Below the pieces are notes generated by a model. The model worked only from the letters and a program-made list of their open reading frames with translations, did not search any database and had not been told where the DNA came from. Shown here one piece after another: positions 1-11,631 of a stretch of DNA of 64,000 nucleotides. The translations under genes and the position numbers were made by a program. The DNA comes from Dillenia suffruticosa (Eukaryota; Streptophyta; Magnoliopsida; Dilleniales; Dilleniaceae). The stretch's first letter is position 1; every line of letters begins with the position of its first letter. The stretch covers positions 20,387,056-20,451,055 of the forward strand of contig JAVTVX010000010.1 of assembly GCA_033439265.1 (NCBI GenBank), given 5' to 3'.

Positions 1-200
1 TTTTTTATATATATATATTTTCATTATTTTTATTTTTACTTTTGTTTTTTAGTGTTATCTTTTTTATTTTTGCTTTCAAACTTTAATTTTATTATTTTTT
101 AAAAATTTGTTTAAATTAAAAATTTTTCTTTTAATTTTTTTTTTCCTTTCTATTATATTTGTCTCTCAAACGGTCAATCCAAAATTTGAGATTAAGACTC

Positions 201-224
201 ATGTTGTTGTTGTTGTTGTTGTTG
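201..224. repeat. (GTT)n microsatellite
   Basis: About eight GTT units, read directly. It encodes only a poly-Asn or poly-Gln run in spurious frames. Confidence 0.9.
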
Positions 225-2370
225 GTGGGACACAGGATATCTACCAACTGGCATGGTGAATTTAGCATTAGTACATAGCACCTCTGCCTGTGGGATTGAT
301 ACATGAACAAAAAATAAATGTAAAGAAAATGTGTGTAAACTAGTAGAGAATATGAAGTTAGGAAGAATTCCACCAACTGCATACATGTGAAGATAATAAG
401 AAAAAGTCCTAGCACTTCAAGTACATATAAAGCATCTCACAAGCAAACAAGAAATTTGTGAATCTACACATCTTTAATGATGGATCAGCAGGAAAAAGAT
501 CAACAAAATTAACAACTTCATCATTTTATAAATGAGATGAAGAGAGAATATTAATGCACAAGTATACTGCAATTAAAGTATTATACCAGATGTTAAAAAT
601 CAAGCCTAATTAAATAAAGGTGAAAAAGAAGGTTCAAGGGATGAAGTAATCCGCTAAGAAAAAGTTGTAAACGACAAGTTCCAACCCCACCCCCCGAAAA
701 CCGCAGCAAAAGAAAAAAAGTTAAAATTACTAATATAATTGGATCCCTCTCAAGTGGTATGCGCCTACATGCACATTGCTCGTGCAACTCTGAAAAGCAT
801 AAGTCCACAAATCAGAAGGGATATCAATAAGCAAAAAGAAGGAAACTCCCTACTTCAAGTAAAAGGAAAAAAATTGGGAAAATGAGATCAAGAAATAAAG
901 CAAAAGTTAATGAAAGACATAAGTTGAATAAAAAATGTATACAGAGACGAAGCAAAGATAACAAAAACTGTGAAGCACAGACATCAACGTCAACGTGGGG
1001 CACAAGACACAACAGGACATGGTAGCTATAAAACATTAACAATACAGCAAGTTAAATTTGCCTTTTCTATTGTATCACAAGGACCTCCCCAGATTATACT
1101 TGATGGCATCCTATAACAGAAGGCATCCACCACTAGTATAAGAGTGTTTCACTCATCTTCTTTCCTCCCCACCTCTGCAGAGATGGGGAACAAGAAGAAA
1201 GAAGATAAATGAATTCTTTATGGCTCTGCTTTACCTTGAAATCATGCATAAAATGCACAAAAACATAGATGCTATGCAAAAAGTGTCCATGCGACATACA
1301 TGAAATGAAATGATGGAGGAAAATTCAAATATCCAAATTATACCAGACTCATCATTTTTCATCCCCATCTCCACAGAGAAAAGGGGCAAGAAGAATGAAT
1401 TCTATATAGCTCTGCTTTACCTTTAAACAATGTGTAAAATGCATCGACGCATACATGCCATATGGTGCACACATGTTCTCCAGTTGGTTTGGCGGTGTCT
1501 TTGGCATACCAATCCTAAGGCATTAGGCAGACACAAAAATTGATTGGAAGTCTCACTCATATATCCTTGTGCCAACAGCGGCTTGCTCAATGCTCAATCA
1601 TACATTAACTGAGTTAGTTTTCAGCTTTTAGGAATTGGAACGGTTTCTCGCACTATGAGAGTTCAAGTTAAACAATCCACAGATTCCTTATTGAGTTGGT
1701 TGCATATACGTGTTAATGTACCAATATAAATATTAACAAAATGGAAAAATATAAATTACTTGAAATTCCAATTCAGATCATAGGATCATTCCCAAAATCT
1801 TCAGTAATTGACAAAAAAAAAAAAAACCAAAAACAAAATCAGAAACAAAATCAGAAACAAAAACAAAACAAAAAACAAAAATCTAATTTTTGAAACCCTA
1901 CCAAATGATCTGAAATAAATTTCGATTTTAACATGCCAATAAGGACAAATTTCGTTGCATGTGATTCAGTGGACATACTTAAATTCAATGAAGCCAGATA
2001 ATTGTCAGATACGCATGCATACGTATCCAAAAAAGACAGATGAAGTAGGTGCACTATCAGTAACTTGAGCAACGTAGGAGTCCAGAGTATCATTCAAGAA
2101 CTTCAGGCCAAAATCTCACAAACTAAAAGAATCTACAACGTCGTGGAAAATCGTTAAACCGAATCAGCACATACAATAAAAATCAGGAACTAAAAATTAC
2201 GATATGCCATGAACTTCGCGTTGCTCGCGAGAATCACTTAATTGAGATTTAATAACAGAGAAGAAACAAATGCACAAATCAGATGGCTGATGCAAGAAAA
2301 TCATTCCGCAGCCCTAGTCTGAACTCCATACAGTTCCAGAAAAATAAGGACGTAGAAAAACCTAGATACG

Positions 2371-2520
2371 CACCATTTTCGTCTTCGGCGACTTCCCATA
2401 TCACATTACAAAACTTGAACAGGCATCGTCACCGAATTCTGCATAAAAAACCGAACACAAAACTTGAACAGGCATTGTCACCATTTTCGTCTTCGGCGAC
2501 TTCCCATATCAAAAACCGAA
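2371..2520. repeat. mosaic direct repeats
   Basis: A 32-base unit beginning ACCATTTTCGTCTTCGG occurs at 2372 and again at 2480 (offset 108). A second unit beginning AAACTTGAACAGGCAT occurs at 2411 and 2460 (offset 49). A third, AAAAACCGAACA, occurs near 2446 and 2511. The interleaving points to two overlapping local duplications. Confidence 0.85.
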
Positions 2521-3504
2521 CATCGGGATCATCAGTTATTCAAAATATACAGATAAACATGTATAATTTTACGAAATTTTAACCCCAGATACGAAGATTT
2601 TGCATATTGATCAGATGATCGTACTCTTTCCGGAATCAAATCAATCGCCACCGTTGATTTACGTCTTCATCTAGGTTTGATTCGCTGGAGAAGAAGACAT
2701 GAGAGTCGTTAGGAGGTCGGAGAAAGAGCCGGCGACTGTAGCCGGCGATTACGCAATGAAATCGCCCGAGAAGCACTCAATTCTTGCTCTCCAATCAACC
2801 ATATGGATAATAATAACCCGGAACATCATCACAACAAAGACAAGATCGCCTCTATCTGCACCGTACACGTTTTCCCCAATTCAGATAATCCTGGCCATTA
2901 ATTTTCATGAACATCTTGATTTGCAATCTCACGTTTCAGAACTCTATTACTATTTTCATTTTCCTCGGTGGAGTAGCGCCAACATGGCACTCTCTTTTGC
3001 AAATACCATAAAAACCACTTTTTACTTTAATAATTATTATTTAGTATTCTTCGTATATTTTTATGAATATTTTGATTCATAACCGACATCGACGGTGCAG
3101 AACTCTGTTATCATTATTATTTTCCTTTTTGAAAATACCGTAAAAACTAAAATTTTTATTTTTATGTTGTAATTTAATTTTTTATTTATTTATTTTTATT
3201 CGTGATAAGATATCCAATATTGACATTTACTGAAAGTTAAATATTCAATTTAAAATATCAATCTCTATCGGATAAAACCCATCTTGTGATCTTGATTCAA
3301 CGCTAGAGAAACCATTTTGGTCCATGAATTACTATAAAACCAAGTTCATAATCTTGCAAGCACAATGATCATTAATCTTATTAACATTGGATCATGGGCT
3401 CCTATTTTCTGTTGATTTACAACTAAAATTAATAAAAGTTTTTGAATTTAGTTGGAAAAAAAAAAAAGAATCATACGAATTTTGAACAAACCCAAATTCT
3501 GTTT

Positions 3505-3541
3505 CCAATAGAACTCAAAACCGTCAGCAATTTCTATAAAG
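3505..3541 (+). promoter_or_regulatory. CCAAT and TATA box of the 3595 gene
   Basis: CCAAT at 3505-3509 is followed by CTATAAAG at 3534-3541. A TATA box here predicts a start of transcription near 3565-3572, about 25 bases before the ATG at 3595. That would exclude the out-of-frame ATG at 3554 from the transcript. Confidence 0.5.
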
Positions 3542-3594
3542 CCCTTTTTTAAAATGGGTCTAACGACGGCTTGTCTGTATGTTCATAGAAAACC

Positions 3595-4392
3595 ATGTCT
3601 CAAGAGGATTTGTATTCAGTATATTGGCACTACTTGTTACGTACATCCGATGAGTATCATCGGATTCAACTGCAAGACCGACGAGCACAACAAGCAACTC
3701 GTGTGGTGGAGATGCAAAATAATCAAGTACAAGAAATGATGAAGCCTCAACATATGACCTCTTTCTTAGAATTTGATGACTCTTTCTTTTCTCCCTGGAA
3801 TTGGAACATTTCCAAGTCTGAACATGAGAAGATGGAGTTTGATGTGTCTCGCAATGGTGATACGTTAGAAATTGAGGATCAAACCAAGTCGGCTCTATGC
3901 AGTAGTTACAAGATTGATCCCTCCAATGGTGAAAAATTCATGTTGTTCAATGCCGAATCATTCTTCTCTCAAGAGGTATCATTAGTTTTTTCTTCTTCTT
4001 TTTCTTCTTGTTCTTGTTCTTGTTCTTGTTCTTCTTTTCTTTTTATTCTTCTTTGTCCCCCCCTAATCTCATTTATAAATGAGAATACAATGTATTAATA
4101 ACCCCACCAACTCTTTGGGTTTAATACTAATGGTTTCCTCTTCTAATTTACATCATTGTTTGCCCATCACGTAAAGTTGCTCATTTAAATATACATATAA
4201 GAACATTGGCTGTCGCCGTTGCTTTAAACCAGTTTTGGAGAATATTCATGCAATTGTGATATATTTTTGGTTTTGCCCATTTGCTTTTGATTTGATATTC
4301 AGATACACGACCTGGTAGAACTAAAGAAGTCACTTTCCCATGAATTTGGTGAGCACGCGAGAAAGGAGAACAGCGTGATTGAGAAACAGTAA
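3595..4392 (+). CDS. unrecognised small two-exon gene
   Basis: I do not recognise the family. Exon 1 (3595-3975, 127 codons) ends CAAGAG|GTATCA and exon 2 (4303-4392) follows a T-rich tract ending ATTCAG. Both junctions are phase 0, giving 156 residues with a stop at 4390-4392. The N-terminus (MSQEDLYSVYWHYLLRTSDE) is charged and probably helical. A Gln-rich stretch follows around residues 27-46, then an acidic and aromatic middle (residues about 55-80). The C-terminal 29 residues from exon 2 are charged and probably helical. There is no signal peptide or membrane segment. Support comes from a TATA box 55 bases upstream, clean splice sites and continuous reading across the junction. Rejecting it would require the 381-base first frame to be chance. 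It could be a lineage-specific or degenerate copy of a longer plant protein. Confidence 0.5.
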
Positions 4393-6388
4393 TTTATTCA
4401 TGAGACAATGTTTCTTTCTTTCTTACGATCTGGATACAAAACGAGTTCTCAATTGTTAGTATGGGACATTTATAGGAGTCTCTAGTTTTTTTATCATCTC
4501 TTTTGTTTTTTCGGTTTTTTTTTTTTTTTTTTTTGGAGAAAATCTTATCGTGAATAGCCCCCATCGGATTCGATAGAAATCTTCTTTCCCTTTTCTTTTT
4601 GATCATTTAAATTTTGTGTTTTGCTATCTAAATCGTCATTATTTTCTCCATAGACGCAAACATTAAGTGACTGGTATTTATAAAACAACATGAAACTATG
4701 ATTATATTTGAGTTTTCATAAAGTAGAGTTAATTACAAAGAGCAACAAAAGTTGAGAAACGAAAATTAATCTGATTACACAAACAGAAGTTCTCTGTTGT
4801 ATTAGTCAATTGAAATATGAAGTATTTATTTAGGGTTTCTCTTCGTGGCCAAGTGGAAAACGTGTTTAGGTTGGATTTGAATTTCAAGTTCCACCAAAAT
4901 TTTTATAATGCAAAGGAGAGATTTGCTTTTTACTCTTTATTTTTGACACATGAAAGATTGGGTAGTGAAGTGATTATTGGTATTTGAAGGATTTAAAAAG
5001 GGTGATGTGTGTTGACCAACACTTGTGAGTGATAAATCTATCTCCTTCCTACTCAACCTGAAATTTGCTAAAAAGTATTGTTTAGACTACTTTATATAAA
5101 ATGCTTTTAAAATATTATTTATTTCCTAACAACTATAAGATCTACCCCGCTGTGGTCAAAAGAAAAATTTTAACTTCACCCTTAGTTTGAATCCAATTAA
5201 CACAGATTATTCATAAAAATAGGCCTGTAATTGTAATTTGGGATTTGGGACTGTTTGTCATCTTAATTGAATTACGATAAAAAATTATCGAGAAATAATA
5301 ATTATAATTTAAATTAGACTTAATTATAATTTAAGCCGAACATTCTGGAATAGACAAGATTTTTATAGAAAGGTGTGAAAGGGATAATAGCACCTGAACA
5401 AAAGTCACACCCCGTTATTGTGAATGAATCAGAGTTATACCAGATGAGAAAAGTAAAAAACTCATTGCCTTTGCATATTTAATAGAAAAAAATAGTATTC
5501 GAAACGTTATAGAGATTTAAGGTGTCACAGAACGAGTTTGAGAAGAAAAGTATTTAAAGGTCGGATTACATATGCGGCTGGCTATGGGGTTGCACATAGT
5601 TTTTTCATTAATTTCACATTCCGCAACAGGTTTTAGGCATGATAGTCAAGTCATATATGGAACACCATATAAAAGAAATATTGTCAACTTCGATTGCGGG
5701 GCAAACTTCATTCACGTCATACTCCGAACTTAAAAAATTTTGAAGATTCTTGGGAAATCCGTTCATACCATCACATTTCCTTTTTCTTTTATCTTTCTTT
5801 TCCACAGTAATGATGATCGTGATAAAACTATGGGTTTGCAATTTTGAATACCCAGACATTCATCTTACAAGGGAAATGAGTTTGTTTCGAATGAATCATT
5901 ATAATTTTTTTTTTATGAGCTTTATATGTCACGCTTCTGTTCAACGACTTAAGTGTAGCCGAGAAACATTGCTTCTCGGAAAGAGAGTTCAATCAAGAAA
6001 CATTCCATGTGCTTCTCGAAGGGGTAAAGAGAGGGAGAATTGCCCTTCATTTTTTTTTTCCCAAAAAATTATATATGTAGTTTGAAAAGTTAATGTTAAT
6101 TTGTTCCCTTTAAAGTTATTACCCTTCTTGTGATCATTATATCTTGATCATGCAAGATCTGGAGATGAAATAAAAGCAGATGATAGCAAAACTTGATTAA
6201 TTACAGAGAACCAAAAATTGACAGGAAAAAAAATCAAAACCAAAATCCATAACATCACCCCTATGTAAGAAAAATTCTCTGCGGTGTATATGAACAAATG
6301 AAATGAACAAATCTGGGTGTATAAATCCTAAACTAAAACCAAAATCAACAAGACCAGAAACTATATATGTCTATTAAAAAAAAAAAGA
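4393..6388. other. intergenic, no gene seen
   Basis: AT-rich spacer. A T21 tract lies near 4513-4534. Frames at 5614-5859 (-) and 5750-6085 (+) overlap each other, lack motifs and have no supporting exon neighbours, so I did not call them. Confidence 0.5.
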
Positions 6389-6964
6389 TCAATTAAAACA
6401 ATCGACCATGGGAGTGCCTATCCTCAACTTCAAGTCATTCTCTAAGGGCGTCAAGTTCAAATCCAAACACAACACCCTCTTGCTACTCGATGACTTCTTC
6501 AACACGGGCACCTGCCGCATCTGTTCAGCCACCGCAGTCTTTATAACACGACCACTATCCGTATCCGATCCGTTCTCGCTCATCATGGCCCTATGCCGCC
6601 TCATATGGCCTCCAAGTGCTTGACCGATGGCAAACTCGAGCCCGCAGATGGAGCACTCGTGCGTCTTTGGCTTCAGCGGCGAGCTTGACAACTCGAGCGA
6701 TGACCCGGCGTCACCATCAATTAGCTTGACCTTCTTGTGGCTCGCCCTATGACCCCCAAGTGCCTGAAACGAGGAGAATTGGCGGTTGCAGGTTTTGCAC
6801 TCAAAGACCCTACCCGAATTATGGCCGGAACCCGATTCGTTATCGCTTCCCCGAGAGAGTAATATCAAGTAATTAGCCAGGGCTAAGTTGGTATCAACGT
6901 CTTCGTGTTCTCTACTTCTCTTCATGGTCATGGCGCCGAAATGTGTATAAAGTAAAGGTTTCAA
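6389..6964 (-). CDS. ZAT11/ZAT12-type C2H2 zinc-finger repressor
   Basis: Intronless gene for a nuclear C1-2i zinc-finger protein of up to 191 residues. Finger 1 has C56, C59, H72 and H76. Finger 2 has C104, C107, H120 and H124. Each carries the plant QALGGH signature (67-72 and 115-120) that contacts DNA. Near the C-terminus LDLNL (167-171) in CLDLNLTPLEND is an EAR repression motif of the kind that recruits TOPLESS co-repressors. A basic MKRSR stretch near the N-terminus and KK/RR clusters fit nuclear entry. The first ATG is at 6964, but family members begin closer to MKRSREHED, so the ATG at 6931 or 6925 may be the real start. Family members such as ZAT11 and ZAT12 are fast stress-response repressors. 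The LCLDLNLTPLENDL tail is closer to ZAT11, while the gene order suggests ZAT12, so I leave the symbol open. Confidence 0.92.
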   Translation of the reverse strand: MKPLLYTHFGAMTMKRSREHEDVDTNLALANYLILLSRGSDNESGSGHNSGRVFECKTCNRQFSSFQALGGHRASHKKVKLIDGDAGSSLELSSSPLKPKTHECSICGLEFAIGQALGGHMRRHRAMMSENGSDTDSGRVIKTAVAEQMRQVPVLKKSSSSKRVLCLDLNLTPLENDLKLRIGTPMVDCFN

Positions 6965-7038
6965 CTCAAACTACAGGCGGTGCAAACGATCGATCTATTG
7001 TTTGCTTTTGTCACGAGAAAGTGTTGGAGTTTATTGGG

Positions 7039-7080
7039 TATATATAGGTTTTCAGCTTGGAAGAGTGAGATGTGTTGACC
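7039..7080 (-). promoter_or_regulatory. TATA box and W-box of the ZAT gene
   Basis: TATATATA at 7039-7046 sits about 75 bases upstream of the first ATG on the minus strand. A W-box core TTGACC (7075-7080, plus-strand reading) lies 30 bases beyond it. WRKY factors bind such sites, and WRKY control of ZAT genes is known in other plants. Its use here is inference. Confidence 0.5.
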
Positions 7081-9868
7081 AGGAAGCCGAATGACGATTT
7101 TACCCTCGGTTACTTGGAGAGAAAGGAAGGGTTTGTGTATTGGAGGGGGAGCGCTTGCGTAAAAGAGGGCAAGTTTTAATAGAAGATACGCGATGTGGAT
7201 CAGCAGCCGCCAAGTCGGGGTTTGCGTGACCGCGTGAGATGTATGATAGTTGGCCGATCAAAAGGGAGAGAAGTCGTTTGCAATGAGCGAAGTGAGAAGG
7301 GTCTCCTACTCACTACTGACTGATCTAGAACCTCTTTCTTTGCTGTGAGCGCAGGTTGAAGCGCGTGTGCTGCAACATCACGCGTCATCACTGCCGTCAC
7401 CGCTCACCACTTCATCATACTGTAGCCTGCTTGGCATGGCTAATTAGTCAAGCATTTTTATTGACTAACAAAGAGGAAAGGAAATCGGAAATGAGAGCTG
7501 TTTTTATTAAATCTTTATATGCAAATAATAAACTTTTATCTGAAAACATTATCACTCTGCATCATGTCTATTGGATTTTTTTTATCATATAACTATTTAT
7601 AATATATATATATATATGTAATCATCGATATTTATATTTTTATCGTAATTTTTATGAAATCATAATAAAAAATCAATTATGTTGTTTGAGTTAATTTATA
7701 AAGGATTAGTAACATTGAAAAACTTGCAATAGACAATAGATGAGCATGGTGATCTTAAAGTATTAGTAGAATACAATTTTAACTAATTTCAAATATAAAT
7801 TGAACTACAAATTTTATAATTAAATAATAAAATTCAAATTCTATTATGTGATCAAACTTAAAAATTAGATCTTTCAACCCTAATGCAAGGTTGAATTAAG
7901 ATTTCAAGATATGAATAATAAATATTTTCGATCACCTTTTAATCTGTAATTTATTTTAGTTAAGATTGTTGTATAAACTTCTACTTTTCTTGATTAGTTC
8001 TAACATATCATTTTTTTTGACTTTTTTTTTAATTCTTCTTTCTGTTTTTTGATGTTTACTTTCCATTTATTAACAAAAATTCAAAAATAAAAGTAATATA
8101 AAAGGTATAACATGGTATCTGAACAATTGTATATCCTTAACCATCTTGCGGTCAATATACTTTGTTTTAAAAATAAAAGCGATACCTCTTCTTAAAAAAA
8201 AAAAAAAAAAAAAAATCTAGACTACTTGATTGATCTTGCTTGTCAATGTAAAATCAAAATGGAAATTCAACATTATATAAAAGTACAGTCCGACCCGGAA
8301 CACGCAGCGATTTGAGAATATGAGAAGGACACGAGTAGAGCCACCAAAACTAGAAGCGAAGATTGTTGACGCGCCTGAGGATGAAGGTGAGCAAGTACGG
8401 CATTTCGCTGTAAGGAGAGTATGAAAGCGGAGCTGAGTCAGCAAGATCCAATTATACCCCCAAAAGGAGGAGGAAAAATATTGGATGAGGATGACGCGAG
8501 ATACGTGAGAACCATAAGAAACGTGGATCACTCGAACTCACCACCTCCTTTAATCAAACCTTAATTGCTAAGCACTCAATCCTACGCGGTTCCACCACCT
8601 CATTGCTTCTTTCCTCTTTCACACCAGCAAAATTGACACCATCTAAGAAAGAATTTGTCAGGAGAGTTATGATTTAAAATTATATAATAAAAATGATTTT
8701 TATGTAATTATTAAATAAATTTAAGTTATTAAAATTTTAATTATTTTTAAAAAGAAGTTAACTGAGTATATAGTGCAGGGTTTTTTTTTTTTTTTTCATT
8801 AGTGCCTTTCCCTTTTGCAGATCTCCCGCAAATACATAAAAAAAAATTGATGAAGAGATTTTTTTTTTAGGAAAAAAAGAATATTAGTATTATTATTAAC
8901 CAATATACTGCTGTCTTAATAATGACAACAAACTATATTATCTCGTACACACTCATTAGTGATCAATCAAAAGTCACAAAAGTGTTTGGCTGGAATTGGA
9001 TTGGACATGGTACAAATAAGGGGGCTGCAACCTTTCCAATATTCTCAAGTCAGACATCAACATGTAAGCACTGTCGTGTCTAGTACCATGTTTACAAGAA
9101 AGACGCCGTGGGCTTTGAGCGTGTCCACATTTACTTATTTTTTATTCGGACTTTTATGCATATGGTTGGGAAACTAAATAATTTTAAGCCATTTGAGAAG
9201 ACTTAAATTTCTAGATGATACCTTCAGTTGTATAGTTGAATCAAGAATTCACCTAAAACCCTTGTTTTAAATCAACAACTGTAGGTTCATATGTATGACT
9301 AATCTCTAATGTAGGTAGATAGATTTGTTGAAGCGTGGAGAGGAGTTCAGATGATGGATATGAAGCAGCCGGTATTCGGTTCATATGTTGACTTGTTTAA
9401 AGGATGGGAACGCACACCAAGGCAAGAGGCATAAATTATTTGACAATGAGTCGAGTGAAAACTAGGTAGTCGTCATCATCATCATCATTATTATTATTTT
9501 GCGAAGGAGTATACTGGACCCTAAAATCAAAAAGGGAATTCATCTTAACCCTGATTAATGATGGCAAGCCCCAAAAGCACATGATCAAAACTTTAGGTCT
9601 AGTGTTGCACCGATGAAATCTAGTTTATCTTAATTTATCTTTTTTATAATATTTTTAATTAAGATATTCTGATAATAATATAACAATTACGTAAAATTTT
9701 AAAATAATTTAAATCAGTATTACACCCATAATTATTTATTTAAAAATTAGTCTAACCTTACCTAAATATGATTTTAATTTTCCCAAACACGACCCGCAAG
9801 TGATCCTTAATTCAATTAACTTCCCGGACTGCAAGCCGGAGCCCATTGGTCCAAATAATTTGTGAATC

Positions 9869-9978
9869 TTAATTGGGTATTTTTTTTTATTCAAAATAAA
9901 ACTCGAATCTGAATCTATTATAAGAGGAAGGAAAATTGATATCACTTGAGTTGAAACTCATTGGCTTAATTAGGTATT
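9869..9978 (-). mobile_element. tRNA-derived SINE, copy 1
   Basis: Read on the minus strand, it starts GCCAATGAGTTTCAACTCAA, with a pol III A-box-like CAACTCAAGTGG, then a B-box-like GATTCGAGTT about 45 bases on, and ends in an A-rich tail (the T run at 9881-9888). It is flanked by near-identical direct repeats TTAATTGGGTAT (9869-9880) and TTAATTAGGTAT (9966-9977), which I read as the target-site duplication. The body matches the copy at 21487-21575 along its whole length. Confidence 0.75.
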
Positions 9979-11048
9979 ATTTGATTATTCAAAAAATAAA
10001 TTGCTTTTTGTCATAATTGATATAACTATATTTCCAAGGAGATAGATTAGTGGTATAAATATTTATCTCCTAATCTGATAATTTCATATTCAAATTTTTT
10101 TACAATATATAGTTATTTTTTTTTCCTAATATGAGGTTCGAAAAATTTTGTTAATTAATTTGTCGTATCCAAACATAACCTAGCAAAAAATAATGTAGTA
10201 CCATAAATGGTATATTCGCCACCGACATCGCCGTCCATGCCGGCTAAAATATCTTCTGTTTCCTGTGTGCAAGCCGATGAACACCGAGTTTCAATCATTT
10301 CCTCAAAATTAATACTCTCTTTTCTGCTTCAAATTTGTTTTAAGGTTACTGTATAACCTCAACTCTAGAAATAGTAATTCTTTAATTTTATAATACTAAA
10401 AATTGATTATTTAATAATATAACAAGAGATAAGAGTAAAGTTAAAAAAATATTTTCATGATTCTCTAAAATAATAATTGAAATGATATAAAAAAATGACA
10501 TTCGAAGAAAAATGAAGAAAATATATTTTTCATCAAATTGTAAATAATAAGATTTTTAAAACGCTATTAAAAGAATTATTTATTTTGATTTTATTTGTTG
10601 AAAGACACTCTCTTAAAAAAAAATTACCCCTAAATCAACTTGTATTGTCCGCTTTCAGGGGTAAAAATGGTAAAATATATTTGACTATTACACAACATTT
10701 TAAACCGGGGGCAAATTGGGATAGAGAAAATATTAATTTCTCCCAATTTCCGACCCCACGATTCATATAGTTTCCCCCTTATTAAAAGCATGATGGTTGA
10801 TGCATCCGCCATTTTGGATGGCAAGAAGTATATATTTTCAGTCCCTAAATCACTAGTTAGGTGTCACAATCAGGTGTTGTTAACCCACCATTGTCTTGCA
10901 TTGAAAAGCGGTGCCAGGAATTTTTTGAAGACCCAAAATGGCGTGCACTGTTGGGTTTGGAATTTGGTTAAATCGGTCAAGTCAGAGGCAACCCGGCGTA
11001 AGACTATTAACTTTGAAACAACATTTTAAATTAAACAAAATTATTAAT

Positions 11049-11080
11049 ATATTTTAATTAATTTAAATTAATTAAAATAT
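11049..11080. repeat. 32-base perfect AT palindrome
   Basis: The sequence equals its own reverse complement over 32 bases (left half ATATTTTAATTAATTT). It could form a cruciform. It lies 550 bases upstream of the MBD7-like gene and has no known function. Confidence 0.9.
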
Positions 11081-11631
11081 TTCAATATGAATATTTAATT
11101 AATTTAATTATTTTTAATTTACTTGGTCCACGTGGTTTTTGTTGTTTTTTAGAGATTTTGTGGTCAAGTATTTTTTTATTATTAATGATAATTATTTTGT
11201 AATTAAGAAAAGGCAGTTTTAATTTAAACACCGTACGGCAGAGAAGGCCAAAACAAAAATTGGTTGATCGAAGCAAGTCAAATAATGGATTCCCCGTACC
11301 GATACATGTTAGAGCATATGAAAAAGGCATATTATCTCTTAATCAGGTTAAAAATTTTATTTTTTTAGATACAGAAAAAATAATATTAAGAGATTTTTTT
11401 TTTTAAATAAGATCTGATATTGATTTAAATTAATTAAAATGAAACCTTAAATATGGACCATAGTCAAGGGACCAAAAAAAAAAAAAATAATGGATTCCCC
11501 GATTCCCAACTCGGAGCAAATGCTTACGTGTACACAACGCATTATGTGCGAGGCGTAACAGAAAGAACAAGCAAAGAAAGCCCACCCACTCTGCTCCAAA
11601 TTCACTTTGTACCCCCGACAAAAAGAAGAAA

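Larger units (their letters stand above)
1..3530. other. left-flank non-coding stretch
   Basis: I see no convincing gene here. It holds a (GTT)n microsatellite at about 201-224, an imperfect direct duplication (1152-1300 and 1348-1472) and a mosaic of short direct repeats at 2371-2520. Open frames at 593-808 (-), 1851-2093 (-), 2283-2582 (+) and 2699-3082 (+) have no recognisable motif and low-complexity or AT-rich composition. The less AT-rich part around 2640-2760 could be the 5' end of a minus-strand gene running off the left edge, but I cannot show exons for one. Confidence 0.5.
6965..11631. other. intergenic with one SINE and a palindrome
   Basis: Beyond the ZAT promoter this is AT-rich spacer. 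It contains a tRNA-derived SINE copy (9866-9978 with its duplication), a 32-base perfect palindrome (11049-11080), an A22 tract near 8195-8215 and an exon-like 39-codon frame at 9315-9434. Frames at 8217-8531, 9736-9945 and 11447-11737 are not supported as genes. Confidence 0.5.

Noticed and set aside
2699-3082. Plus-strand 127-codon frame
   Set aside because: The second half is AT-driven (FYFNNYYLVFFVYFYEYF); no motif or splice support.
3554-3739. 61-codon frame overlapping the start of the 3595 gene
   Set aside because: Its ATG lies too close to the TATA box to be in the transcript, and the overlapping 3595 frame continues across a splice junction.
4850-4905. tRNA-like GTGGCCAAGTGG ... TTGAATTTCAAGTTCCACC
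   Set aside because: Resembles tRNA-Ser/Leu arms, but no acceptor stem or anticodon arm can be drawn.
8217-8531. Minus-strand 104-codon frame
   Set aside because: No motif, and the plus-strand reading is broken by stops; probably decayed non-genic DNA.
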